In this document: one piece after another, positions 7,892-14,908 of the stretch
How the letters are laid out: each line of letters starts with the position of its first letter
Position numbering within the stretch: the first letter of the stretch is position 1
Source: an alpha proteobacterium AAP38
GTDB taxonomy: Bacteria; Pseudomonadota; Alphaproteobacteria; Azospirillales; Azospirillaceae
Length of the DNA stretch: 64,000 nt
Assembly (NCBI GenBank): GCA_001296005.1
Contig: LJHR01000024.1
Coordinates: forward strand, 107,203-171,202
Direction: 5' to 3'
Translations under genes and position numbers: made by a program
Notes under the pieces: generated by a model
Told to the model about the DNA's origin: nothing
Database searches by the model: none
The model's input: the letters and a program-made list of their open reading frames with translations, nothing else

Positions 7892-8203
7892 GTTTGGCGT
7901 CTGTTGACTAAATTGGTCTTTAGGGCCGTGCGCAGATTTACGACAGCACAGACTTCCGCCTTGAACCGGCACACAAAAGCGATACATTGACCAGGAAAAG
8001 CTGGCTAAGGCCGCATATCAAGCCATTGATTTGGCGTCGAATTGGTGCACTGGCGTCCCCAAGGGGATTATTCATAAATGCCAATAGTGCCAAAAACTTA
8101 GCAGATACAAGGGCTTGTGTCGCACAATGGTGTATCACAAGCTTCCAGCGGAGGCAATGACAACGTGGCTTGATTCAGTCGAATATTTGTCCATATAATA
8201 GAT
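7892..8203. other. Junction region between elements A and B without a recognised gene
   Basis: This 312-base stretch holds the right end of element A, att repeat 2 and the left end of element B. Short open frames exist in several phases but none has a ribosome site or recognisable similarity. I see no promoter that I would defend, apart from a GGAGG at 8206 that belongs to the next gene. Confidence 0.6.
8047..8069 (+). repeat. att repeat 2: internal junction between elements A and B
   Basis: These 23 bases are identical to 19537–19559, covering the tRNA-Glu 3' end plus the preceding GCAC. The first 17 bases from 8051 also match att repeat 1. Its position between two integrase-bearing segments marks the A/B boundary. 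Confidence 0.85.
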
Positions 8204-9526
8204 ATGGAGGTTCGCTTGACAAGCGCAGACGAGAACAAAATATTTAAGAAAGAAATCAATCTACTGCATTGGCTCATTGCAGATGGTTGGATTTATGAGA
8301 AGGCAAGTGAGAAGAACAAAGGCGAGAACGAATATAAGATGCTCGTTCGCAACGGCACTCATAAACTTGCGGTTAAACGGAATAATGAAGGGGAGTGGTT
8401 TTATATCAACATCTTAACGGATGGAAAGAAGGGTGGTGCAGGGTCTATTCTCAACTATCTTCGTGAATTTCAAGGAATACAAGATTATACCAAGTACCTG
8501 AGACGGAAGGTCCAAGGGTCTGAGTTTCATCAGCGATTGGCCAGGAAAGCCGAGAAGGCAGAGGCCGAATTCCTGTTGAAAAATGATATCGACAGATACT
8601 CAAACGAGCGATGGCTGGAGATTTATGACAAGGCCCAGGCCAAGGGCTTGCCAGAACCCGAAATCGACAGGCTACGATTCGAGTTCCAGACAGCGAAACG
8701 GGACCATGAAAATGCTGTCCGCTTGTTGCTTAACCCACATCGCAAAATCGACAAGGTGGATCTGCATGCTGTCCGGGAAGTTTGGGAGGGACTCAGCATC
8801 CCAAACTTGTCGAATGCGGACTATCTGACCTGGAGGTGCATCAAGCCTGAAACCTGGAACAGGTTCCCCGGCGATATCAGAATCGAGAACAACAGACATA
8901 ATCCGAAGGGTATTGCTGTTGCTCACCGCGACCTGGATGGGAGTTTGACCGGGTTCGAGAGGAAGGGTTTCAAGCGATATGATGGTGAAGGGCCTGACAG
9001 GAAGGTCGTGAGTTTCAGTGTGTTTTCGGGTTCAGGGCAACGATTGACCACGATGGCCGGTGACAGGGCCTCTCCAAAGGTTATCCTCATGGGTGAGGCA
9101 TTTCTGGACCTTGTGTCGTACTTCCAGGATGTTGGTTGCCCGGCAGGTCATTTGCTGATGAGTTCAGGGGGCACGCCTGGACAGGAATCCATGGATCACT
9201 TTGTCAGGGTTGCTCTGAAATTCCCTGAAACTCAGATCCTTCTGACTTTTGACAATGACGAACCAGGGCATAGGTTTGCCAAGCATGTCAGGGCATATCT
9301 GTCAGAAAACGGAGTGAAGGAGAATCGGATAAAGGACAACTTCCCGGATGCAGATTACAAGGATTGGAATGATATGGTTCGTGGAATCAGGTTTCCACAT
9401 TCTACAACATCCCTTTTGGATATTCAGGAAATGGACAAACAGGAACTTGTGTTATTTTCGAAGCACTTTTGGAAGCATAGGAACGATGAAGAAAAAGAGA
9501 GAATAGATGAATATATCTACAAATAG
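8204..9526 (+). CDS. Toprim-domain protein (DUF3991/primase-like) of element B
   Basis: This protein of about 440 residues has a C-terminal Toprim domain: E298 in VILMGEAFLDL and D350-N-D352 in LLTFDNDEPGHRF, the metal-binding residues of primases and related nucleases. The N-terminal region (GGAGSILNYLREFQG) resembles the part before Toprim in DUF3991 plasmid proteins. A zinc finger is not evident. A GGAGG at 8206–8210 favours a TTG start at 8216 over the ATG at 8204. It precedes the helicase, from which it is separated by a terminator. Such Toprim proteins are common in mobilisable plasmids and elements and probably act in strand processing or priming. Confidence 0.72.
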   Translation: MEVRLTSADENKIFKKEINLLHWLIADGWIYEKASEKNKGENEYKMLVRNGTHKLAVKRNNEGEWFYINILTDGKKGGAGSILNYLREFQGIQDYTKYLRRKVQGSEFHQRLARKAEKAEAEFLLKNDIDRYSNERWLEIYDKAQAKGLPEPEIDRLRFEFQTAKRDHENAVRLLLNPHRKIDKVDLHAVREVWEGLSIPNLSNADYLTWRCIKPETWNRFPGDIRIENNRHNPKGIAVAHRDLDGSLTGFERKGFKRYDGEGPDRKVVSFSVFSGSGQRLTTMAGDRASPKVILMGEAFLDLVSYFQDVGCPAGHLLMSSGGTPGQESMDHFVRVALKFPETQILLTFDNDEPGHRFAKHVRAYLSENGVKENRIKDNFPDADYKDWNDMVRGIRFPHSTTSLLDIQEMDKQELVLFSKHFWKHRNDEEKERIDEYIYK

Positions 9527-9570
9527 AGTTGTAATAATGATGAAATTAAACTATATTGTTGTATAAATAA

Positions 9571-9600
9571 AAAAAGACCAGCTTGCAACTGGTCTTTTTT
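9571..9600. terminator. Bidirectional intrinsic terminator after the Toprim gene
   Basis: AAAAAGACCAG (9571–9581) pairs perfectly with CTGGTCTTTTT (9589–9599) across a 7-base loop, giving A/T tails on both sides. It separates the Toprim gene from the helicase gene, so the latter needs its own promoter. Confidence 0.9.
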
Positions 9601-9722
9601 AAATGAGGTAAAGCTTGACAGGCCAATTATCCCCCAACTGAACATATATAATATAGGCGGATAATAGGATAGTGTCAATAGTTATACTTCATTTTTTAAT
9701 AAAAATAAAAATGGAGAATTTT

Positions 9723-12140
9723 ATGCCAAAGAAAAAAGTGACATCTGCCGATATATATCAAAAACAATACCGCCAAAAACAAGAAGTCTATCAAGCTATT
9801 GAGCAATTGAATCTTGCCTTGGGTAATTTTTTTAACATTGCTGTTTTGTATGACAAAAAGAAGGATCATGCGAACGAAGACCATCAACAGACTGTTCATG
9901 TTATCAAAGCACCCGCCGGACTGGGCAAGACAGAAGCGGTTTTGAACCGGCTGACCGACCAGGAGTGGCAGAGAAAGAGGGTTCTGTATCTGGTCCCCAC
10001 CATCCAGCTTGCCGATGAGCTTCATGCAAAATGTCAGCAGAAAGGATTGCTATCACGGGTTATCCGTGGCCGTTCCCAGCCTCTTGCACAGGCTGATATT
10101 GAGCGAAATCGAGAGATGGGTGACCAACACCCGCACATCCAGATTTATGACGGTTTCACTGAAGAGCAGAAACAGACGGGTAAATCAGACCAGGATGGAA
10201 AGGCCATAATTTGGAAACCAGCAATCGACCGCATGTGTTCCAAGTGGGAACTTGCGGAGTCCATGGCTACAAATAACATCAACGTATCCACAGCATTATG
10301 TGAAAAGAAGACCAGTGAAATTGATGAAGAAGGGAATAACGTAGTTATCAGATGTCCATTTTTTGAGACATGCCCATATCAGCTACAGAAACAGAATAAA
10401 GAACCCGGAATTCTAATCGGTGCACATCAGTATCTAACGATGAACATGGAAACCATATCGGATAAGAATATTGACATTTTAATCATTGATGAATCCTTTT
10501 TGGCCAGTTTAGTCAAGAAAAGCACCATCCGTTCAGACCGTTTGCTTGACCTGAAGAGAATTAAGAATCGTGATTTTGGCCGTGACCGTAATCTTGCTGA
10601 TGAGAGAAATGAGCAGTTAGAAACAGAACATATGCGAAACGTAGTCAGGAGGTTCAGAGAAGTATTAGATTCAGGCATAGATTGGACTATCCAGGATGTG
10701 ATGGATCAAGGTTTCGATGACAAGTCATTCATTGAAGCCAAGGTTTATGAATACTCCCTCATGAGAGAGGATGATATAAATCCAGGAGATTCCTACAGAA
10801 AGCATAATGACTTTATTACCAACAGGATTGTATCCGAAGCATTGAAGTTCGGGAGATTTTGGGACATCGTTGCCAACGAAATCAAATCAGGCCGTAAAGG
10901 AAAATTCAATGGCTTGAGTTTGGAACTCGATAGCCCGGATGCCGATGGTATCGCTAACAGAATTATCATGCGATATCATTCCAAGGTTCGATACCAGCAT
11001 GTTCCGGTGTTGATTATTGATGCGGATGCAAACAAGAACATTCTGACACCATTTTTCCAGGCTGGAATTTCGAGCTTCACGGATATCCAGGTCAGATGGG
11101 GAGAGGTCTACACCTATCAGAATGTGAACAGTGCATATTCCAAATTTAAGCTTTTAGGGACTAGAGGTAATGACAACAGCATGGGTTATGCCCAGAACAA
11201 CAGGGCCAGACTGCATAACTTCATGAAAACCCTGGCTTGGGTTCATAGAAATGCGATTGCCGAAGATCCATCGACAAAGCCCCTCCTGATTACCTACATG
11301 GATGTTGAGGATTGTCTGAAGCGCGAATTTCCCGACCTTCTAAACAGCTATGATATCGACCACTTTCAGAACATTCGAGGAAAGGACATCTGGAAGAACA
11401 CCAGGGCTATTGTGATTGCTGGCCGTCCGTTGCCGAGTGCCGAAGAAGTGGAAGGGATTGCACGAGCAATTTACTATAAGTCTGATGTTGAAATAAGTCC
11501 ATCAGCCCAGTTCATAACCCAGCAGAAGCCTGTTGTCTTCACCTATAACCATGCAATTGATGTGGAATGCTATGGGGTGGAAGACCCGAGGGTGAATGAC
11601 GTTCTGGAGCAAATTCGAGATGCAGAACTCACCCAAGCCATAGCCCGATGCAGACCCATTCACAGGACCGATGATAATCCGTGTGAAATTTTCATTCTCA
11701 CAGATGTGCCATTAGACATTCCGGTTGATAAGCCATTGTTCCTGTCCAAAGCAGTTTTGGATAATGAGATAAAGAACATTTCGGGTGGTGTTATATATAC
11801 ACCCAGCACCAGGAGAACCGCGACAACACCAAGGCATTATGTGAGAGAAAATCGCATCGAGACGGGGGACGATGTTGTCATGATTCAAGCCACCAAGAGG
11901 TGGAATGGGTGTCTGATCCATTACCCCCAAATAGGTGGAATTGCATTCAATGCCGGATTCATCAAAGCCGTGGTATCCAGAAACCGAAAGGCAAACCCCA
12001 TCATCTTGTACATAGCAATCAGCCAGTCGGAGACCCTGCAACAGGTTCAGGACAGGATTGCCGAACTCACCAACATGGAAAGAGATGGGAGAGTAAGATT
12101 CCCGGAAATGGACCTTATGGGAATGGCACTGCTGAACTAA
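9723..12140 (+). CDS. Superfamily 2-type helicase with a four-cysteine cluster (XPD/DinG-like layout)
   Basis: This 805-residue protein has Walker A (APAGLGKTE, K69), Walker B (LIIDESF, D256-E257) and a late motif VI-like segment (TQAIARCRP, near residue 640). Four cysteines, C172, C193, C211 and C217, lie between motifs I and II, and the segment RCPFFETCPYQ followed by ILIGAHQYL closely mirrors the iron-sulfur cluster helicases XPD and DinG. The ATG at 9723 has GGAG seven bases upstream; an in-frame start at 9672 has none. It is probably a DNA-unwinding enzyme for replication or transfer of element B. The Fe-S assignment is inference; a zinc site is an alternative. Confidence 0.68.
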   Translation: MPKKKVTSADIYQKQYRQKQEVYQAIEQLNLALGNFFNIAVLYDKKKDHANEDHQQTVHVIKAPAGLGKTEAVLNRLTDQEWQRKRVLYLVPTIQLADELHAKCQQKGLLSRVIRGRSQPLAQADIERNREMGDQHPHIQIYDGFTEEQKQTGKSDQDGKAIIWKPAIDRMCSKWELAESMATNNINVSTALCEKKTSEIDEEGNNVVIRCPFFETCPYQLQKQNKEPGILIGAHQYLTMNMETISDKNIDILIIDESFLASLVKKSTIRSDRLLDLKRIKNRDFGRDRNLADERNEQLETEHMRNVVRRFREVLDSGIDWTIQDVMDQGFDDKSFIEAKVYEYSLMREDDINPGDSYRKHNDFITNRIVSEALKFGRFWDIVANEIKSGRKGKFNGLSLELDSPDADGIANRIIMRYHSKVRYQHVPVLIIDADANKNILTPFFQAGISSFTDIQVRWGEVYTYQNVNSAYSKFKLLGTRGNDNSMGYAQNNRARLHNFMKTLAWVHRNAIAEDPSTKPLLITYMDVEDCLKREFPDLLNSYDIDHFQNIRGKDIWKNTRAIVIAGRPLPSAEEVEGIARAIYYKSDVEISPSAQFITQQKPVVFTYNHAIDVECYGVEDPRVNDVLEQIRDAELTQAIARCRPIHRTDDNPCEIFILTDVPLDIPVDKPLFLSKAVLDNEIKNISGGVIYTPSTRRTATTPRHYVRENRIETGDDVVMIQATKRWNGCLIHYPQIGGIAFNAGFIKAVVSRNRKANPIILYIAISQSETLQQVQDRIAELTNMERDGRVRFPEMDLMGMALLN

Positions 12141-12253
12141 AGGTAAGCCGAGGGCTGGCTACGGGGTTCATGCTGTAGACATGGAAATCACTTTTTTAAG
12201 CATATCGTTGATATGAAACAGAAATTCCAATCCATGAAACGAAAATTATGCAA

Positions 12254-12321
12254 AAACGGCAGTTTGTTGCTAAAACTCTATTATATATATTATATAGAGT
12301 TTTGACAGTTAACTGCCGTTT
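12254..12321. repeat. Nested palindrome in AT-rich DNA
   Basis: The outer arms AAACGGCAGTT (12254–12264) and AACTGCCGTTT (12311–12321) are perfect complements. Inside them AAAACTCTA (12272–12280) pairs with TAGAGTTTT (12295–12303) around a TA-repeat core. Such extended structure beside a helicase gene suggests an origin or a protein-binding site. It lacks the T-run of a terminator. Confidence 0.8.
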
Positions 12322-12445
12322 ATGTGAAAAAAGTGTTTCACGGAACTTACAAGTTATTGATATAATTAATAAATTTGGATTTCGTTGATTTTCAGAATAT
12401 TCAATATTTTGGCTATTTTTAGGAAATCGGAGTAGATTTCTTGAG

Positions 12446-12491
12446 ATATTCACAAAACATTCTGTTTTGTTCAAAAGAAATTTCGGAGAAA
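12446..12491 (+). repeat. 46-bp perfect inverted repeat, left arm
   Basis: This arm is the exact reverse complement of 13244–13289. It contains an 8-bp hairpin (ACAAAACA, TTC loop, TGTTTTGT). The similarity continues inward imperfectly for roughly 15 more bases. The two arms enclose 752 bases with two convergent small membrane-protein genes. Confidence 0.9.
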
Positions 12492-12691
12492 TAAACAGGA
12501 TAATCTACATAACATTAGGAGCGGACTCGAAGTTTACAAGAATCAACATGTGATCTATTTCGAGTTATAACCCCCGTAGCGAACTGTTTGGTGTTGAACG
12601 TGTCTTATGCTGCCAGGAGCTTAGGTAACGATTGACATGAACCAGCTCATAGCTTAAGCAAAAACCGCAAAATCTATCAGGGGTGGATACT

Positions 12692-12949
12692 ATGGTATGT
12701 AGAATCTTGTTCTGGACGCCATGGGCATGGTTGTTGATCCTCTTGGCGATAATTGGTTTCGACATTAAGTCTAAATGTTGGGTACAACAAGGCAGTCAAT
12801 ATAGTGACATAGTGGTGCAGAAATTTGACTTCATGCAATGCGCTTCAAATTCAAGCGCTATTTTTTATAATAGTGTTTGGATGGTTATAATTTTCTTTGT
12901 CTTATATTTTGGTTGTCCATGGTTAAGGGAAAAGCTTAACTGTTATTAA
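12692..12949 (+). CDS. Small two-helix membrane protein, unknown function
   Basis: This 85-residue protein has two predicted membrane helices (LFWTPWAWLLILLAIIGF and SVWMVIIFFVLYFGCPWL) and a loop of about 40 residues with two cysteines. AGGGG at 12679–12683 is eight bases before the ATG at 12692, which makes it the likely start rather than the GTG at 12683. It converges with the gene at 12946–13167, and their stop codons overlap. Both lie inside the 46-bp inverted repeat. Function is unknown; a toxin-like, holin-like or entry-exclusion role is only speculation. Confidence 0.6.
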   Translation: MVCRILFWTPWAWLLILLAIIGFDIKSKCWVQQGSQYSDIVVQKFDFMQCASNSSAIFYNSVWMVIIFFVLYFGCPWLREKLNCY

Positions 12950-13167
12950 CAGCCAGCTTTCCCATGTCTGCGCTTGAAGGCTTCTATCGGGGTGGTGATG
13001 AGAACATCACCACCCATGAACAAAACAGTGAATAAGGCTGCTGTAGGTATCATAGAATTTACGGCGCTACCGAATTCAATGACACCAAAATCACTCATGC
13101 AAAGTAAGAAAATAAACAAAAGCAGAAAAAAACCATACATTGAAACTCTATTCTTTTGGGATTTCAT
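12946..13167 (-). CDS. Small two-helix membrane protein, unknown function
   Basis: This 73-residue protein has two hydrophobic segments (MYGFFLLLFIFLLCMSDFGVI and MIPTAALFTVLFMGGDVLI) and a basic C-terminal tail (EAFKRRHGKAGC). The ATG is preceded by AAGAGGT, a good ribosome site. Upstream on the minus strand are TTGACA (13207–13212) and TATATA (13185–13190) with a 16-base spacer, close to consensus. It converges with the plus-strand gene at 12692 within the inverted-repeat cassette. Family not recognised. Confidence 0.62.
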   Translation of the reverse strand: MKSQKNRVSMYGFFLLLFIFLLCMSDFGVIEFGSAVNSMIPTAALFTVLFMGGDVLITTPIEAFKRRHGKAGC

Positions 13168-13184
13168 ATTACCTCTTCAATTGT

Positions 13185-13212
13185 TATATAGTAAAATTTT
13201 TACCATTGTCAA
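13185..13212 (-). promoter_or_regulatory. Consensus-like promoter for the 73-residue membrane protein
   Basis: Read on the minus strand: TTGACA (complement of 13207–13212), 16-base spacer, TATATA (complement of 13185–13190), then a ribosome site and the ATG at 13167. It lies between the right arm of the 46-bp inverted repeat and the gene. Confidence 0.6.
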
Positions 13213-13243
13213 ATTTCCATCGAGTTATCCCCTGAATTATTTC

Positions 13244-13289
13244 TTTCTCCGAAATTTCTTTTGAACAAAACAGAATGTTTTGTGAATAT
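13244..13289 (-). repeat. 46-bp perfect inverted repeat, right arm
   Basis: This is the exact reverse complement of 12446–12491 and includes the internal ACAAAACA/TGTTTTGT hairpin. It ends three bases from the stop codon of the small minus-strand gene at 13293–13442. Confidence 0.9.
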
Positions 13290-13292
13290 ATG

Positions 13293-13442
13293 TCATGATT
13301 CCGGTTCTGTCCGTTCTGGTTTGGAATCCGGCTCCGGCTGGTCAGTGAGAGCCTGGATCTGTTCCAGGAGCTTCCTTAGCCTGCGACTTTCTTCCAAAGC
13401 TCGTACAGTGGTCTGATTCGGAATCAGGTCATCATCGTTCAT
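13293..13442 (-). CDS. 49-residue hypothetical protein
   Basis: This minus-strand frame runs from ATG (13440–13442) to TGA (13293–13295). GGAGAG lies about five bases before the start. The product begins MNDDDLIPNQTTVRALEESR, continues with a short amphipathic helix rich in Arg, Leu and Glu, and ends in a Pro/Glu/Ser tail. It could form a small coiled coil. Codon use and the ribosome site favour a real gene, but I recognise no family. Confidence 0.45.
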   Translation of the reverse strand: MNDDDLIPNQTTVRALEESRRLRKLLEQIQALTDQPEPDSKPERTEPES

Positions 13443-13533
13443 GTTTGCTCTCCTTGTGCCCAGTGGCCGGGAAACCGACCCTGTGCGGTCTTCTGGCGGG
13501 CGGGGCCTGGTTGTCTGAGAATCGGCAGGTGAC

Positions 13534-13567
13534 AGATTCAGAATATATTCCGTGGTGGTATATTCGT
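13534..13567 (+). promoter_or_regulatory. Operator of the element B XRE regulator
   Basis: Palindrome GAATATATTC (13541–13550) and a second box GGTATATTC (about 13558–13566) repeat the layout seen before the element A regulator at 6475–6509. They lie about 20 bases before the XRE start codon, as expected for autoregulation. Confidence 0.72.
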
Positions 13568-13587
13568 CATGCTGTCACTCATAGCAG

Positions 13588-13797
13588 ATGGTGGATCTGC
13601 GGACCATACTGGCAAATAATTTACGCCAGATTCGGAAGAACAAGGGGCTATCCCAAGAGGATTTGGCTGGCCTAGCCGAGATTGACCGCACTTATGTAAG
13701 CCTCATTGAGCGGAAGCAGAACTCAATCACTATAGATAAGCTGGAAAAGATTGCAGCGGCATTGTCCGTTGAACCTTATACTTTATTAAAGCCATAA
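13588..13797 (+). CDS. XRE-family helix-turn-helix regulator of element B
   Basis: This 69-residue single-domain regulator (IRKNKGLSQEDLAGLAE as helix-turn-helix, then DRTYVSLIERK, then a dimer helix) matches the element A regulator in 49 of 67 positions. Its operator region is also conserved, while neighbouring genes are not. It resembles controller (C) proteins in size and motif. A GAATATATTC site 103 bases after its stop suggests that it controls the membrane protein at 13983–14807 too. Confidence 0.88.
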   Translation: MVDLRTILANNLRQIRKNKGLSQEDLAGLAEIDRTYVSLIERKQNSITIDKLEKIAAALSVEPYTLLKP

Positions 13798-13896
13798 ATT
13801 AACCAAATCTGGGCCATTTTAGGCCGTTCTGTGATGTCAAATTCCGTCTGGGATTCAGGGCAGCGCTCATGCCTTGCAAAAATTGCATCCTAAAAT

Positions 13897-13914
13897 GTAG
13901 AATATATTCTGCAA
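13897..13914 (+). promoter_or_regulatory. XRE operator before the element B membrane protein
   Basis: TAGAATATATTCTGCAAT contains GAATATATTC (13900–13909) with the same TCTGCAA right flank as the site at 6811–6825. It lies about 75 bases upstream of the membrane-protein start. Confidence 0.65.
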
Positions 13915-13982
13915 TGTCGGGGAGGCGGTTTGGTCCGCCTTCCTCTTGGAAGCTTATCAGGCAGTTGGAACGGAGCTGGTCA

Positions 13983-14807
13983 ATGAGCAAGGTTGTGAAG
14001 TCGCGGTTGATGGAAGAGCTAGAAGTAAGTAGGAGGCCATTTCTGGGAAAACATTTCCGTAGAGTACTTTTTGCCGGACTTATTTGGTGTGTTGGTGTTT
14101 CAGTTCTAATGCAAACGGAAGCATTTCGATATGGAGGATCACTTTATGAATATAAGAACACAATATTACTTGTTTTGATTCTAGCAACAGGTATTCCTGG
14201 TGCTTGGCATTTTCTTTTATTAATATATAACTTAAGTCCAAATCATGCCAGAAAAATTGCTGAAACTAAAGCTGTCAATATAATAGAAAAAATGATGAAG
14301 GAAAAATTTGGAAATATTTTCATACATGTAGACTACTCATATGCTTATAACTCTTCATATAATTCAATCTCAGGCTCTGCACTTGCGGTAACCAATAAAG
14401 AATTATACATCGTAGAATATGGTGCATTGGCTATTGTTCCATTTTCTGCAATTCGTAGCTATAAATGGAATATATATCGCCCTACTCATTATACAAAAGT
14501 AGGTAGTGGAGGTGTATTTTCAGGGCAGGATGTTACAGATAGTTATAGAGTTGCTGCTATGAATTCTTCTGAACTCAGAAGAGCGCATTTTGAGTCCGGC
14601 TTTATTATTAAGGTCGCTGATATTGAAGCTCCAGAGTGGCGGTTTAGCTGCCAGAATGAAAGGATTATGAAAAAGTGGTATGAGATATTGAATCAGATTA
14701 ATGAAGGTACATTCTCAGGCAGTCCACCAGAAGACCCGCTTGATGTCATTTATAAATATAATATGCCTGATTACAGTGATTTACCAGAGCAGGTATCACG
14801 AAAGTGA
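13983..14807 (+). CDS. Membrane protein with two N-terminal helices and a cytoplasmic domain, unknown
   Basis: This 274-residue protein has two membrane segments (VLFAGLIWCVGVSVLM around residue 30 and TILLVLILATGIPGAWHFLLLIY around residue 65). A domain of about 190 residues follows, with beta-type segments such as SALAVTNKELYIVEYGALAIVPFSAIRSYKW, which resemble PH-like folds in outline only. The ATG at 13983 has CGGAG upstream; an in-frame start at 13869 would place the operator inside the gene. AT-rich compared with core. It follows the XRE gene and shares its operator, so it is probably a regulated cargo gene. Confidence 0.6.
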   Translation: MSKVVKSRLMEELEVSRRPFLGKHFRRVLFAGLIWCVGVSVLMQTEAFRYGGSLYEYKNTILLVLILATGIPGAWHFLLLIYNLSPNHARKIAETKAVNIIEKMMKEKFGNIFIHVDYSYAYNSSYNSISGSALAVTNKELYIVEYGALAIVPFSAIRSYKWNIYRPTHYTKVGSGGVFSGQDVTDSYRVAAMNSSELRRAHFESGFIIKVADIEAPEWRFSCQNERIMKKWYEILNQINEGTFSGSPPEDPLDVIYKYNMPDYSDLPEQVSRK

Positions 14808-14908
14808 AAATAGCATCTAAGTGCCTTTCAGGTGAACAAGAGCCTGAAGACCTTTCCAGTATCTACCGTTAGATCTGCTATCAACCTCAACACATGCAAG
14901 GACAAATC

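Larger units (their letters stand above)
2514..8050. mobile_element. Integrative element A (about 5.5 kb) at tRNA-Glu
   Basis: It is bounded by att repeats 1 and 2 and is lower in GC than the flanks. It holds a tyrosine integrase just inside the left end, a ribbon-helix-helix-like protein, a HUH Rep-like protein, a serine recombinase, an XRE regulator and two cargo genes for envelope proteins. No relaxase, capsid or conjugation gene is visible, so it would be a small integrating replicon or satellite rather than a full ICE or phage. Whether A and B can leave separately or only as a 17-kb composite cannot be read from the sequence. Confidence 0.75.
12141..12691. other. AT-rich non-coding region with palindromes (possible origin)
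   Basis: These 550 bases contain no credible gene. They hold nested inverted repeats at 12254–12321, an AT-rich tract around 12350–12420 and the left arm of a 46-bp inverted repeat at 12446–12491. A possible promoter for the next gene is TTGACA at 12632–12637 with TAAGCA 17 bases on. This mix fits an origin of replication or a regulatory region. Confidence 0.6.

Noticed and set aside
7892..8046. Transposase remnant at the A/B junction
   Set aside because: Short frames gave no recognisable transposase motif; similarity could not be supported from sequence reading alone.
12446..12491. Internal hairpin of the repeat arm as an intrinsic terminator
   Set aside because: The stem is AT-only apart from two C/G pairs and no U-tract follows, so it would be weak.
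12446..13289. The inverted-repeat segment as an ordinary insertion sequence
   Set aside because: No transposase is coded between the arms, and I see no target duplication next to them. It is kept as an unexplained cassette.
6527..13797. Restriction-modification controller genes
   Set aside because: The two XRE proteins look like C proteins, but no methylase or endonuclease motif is present in either element.
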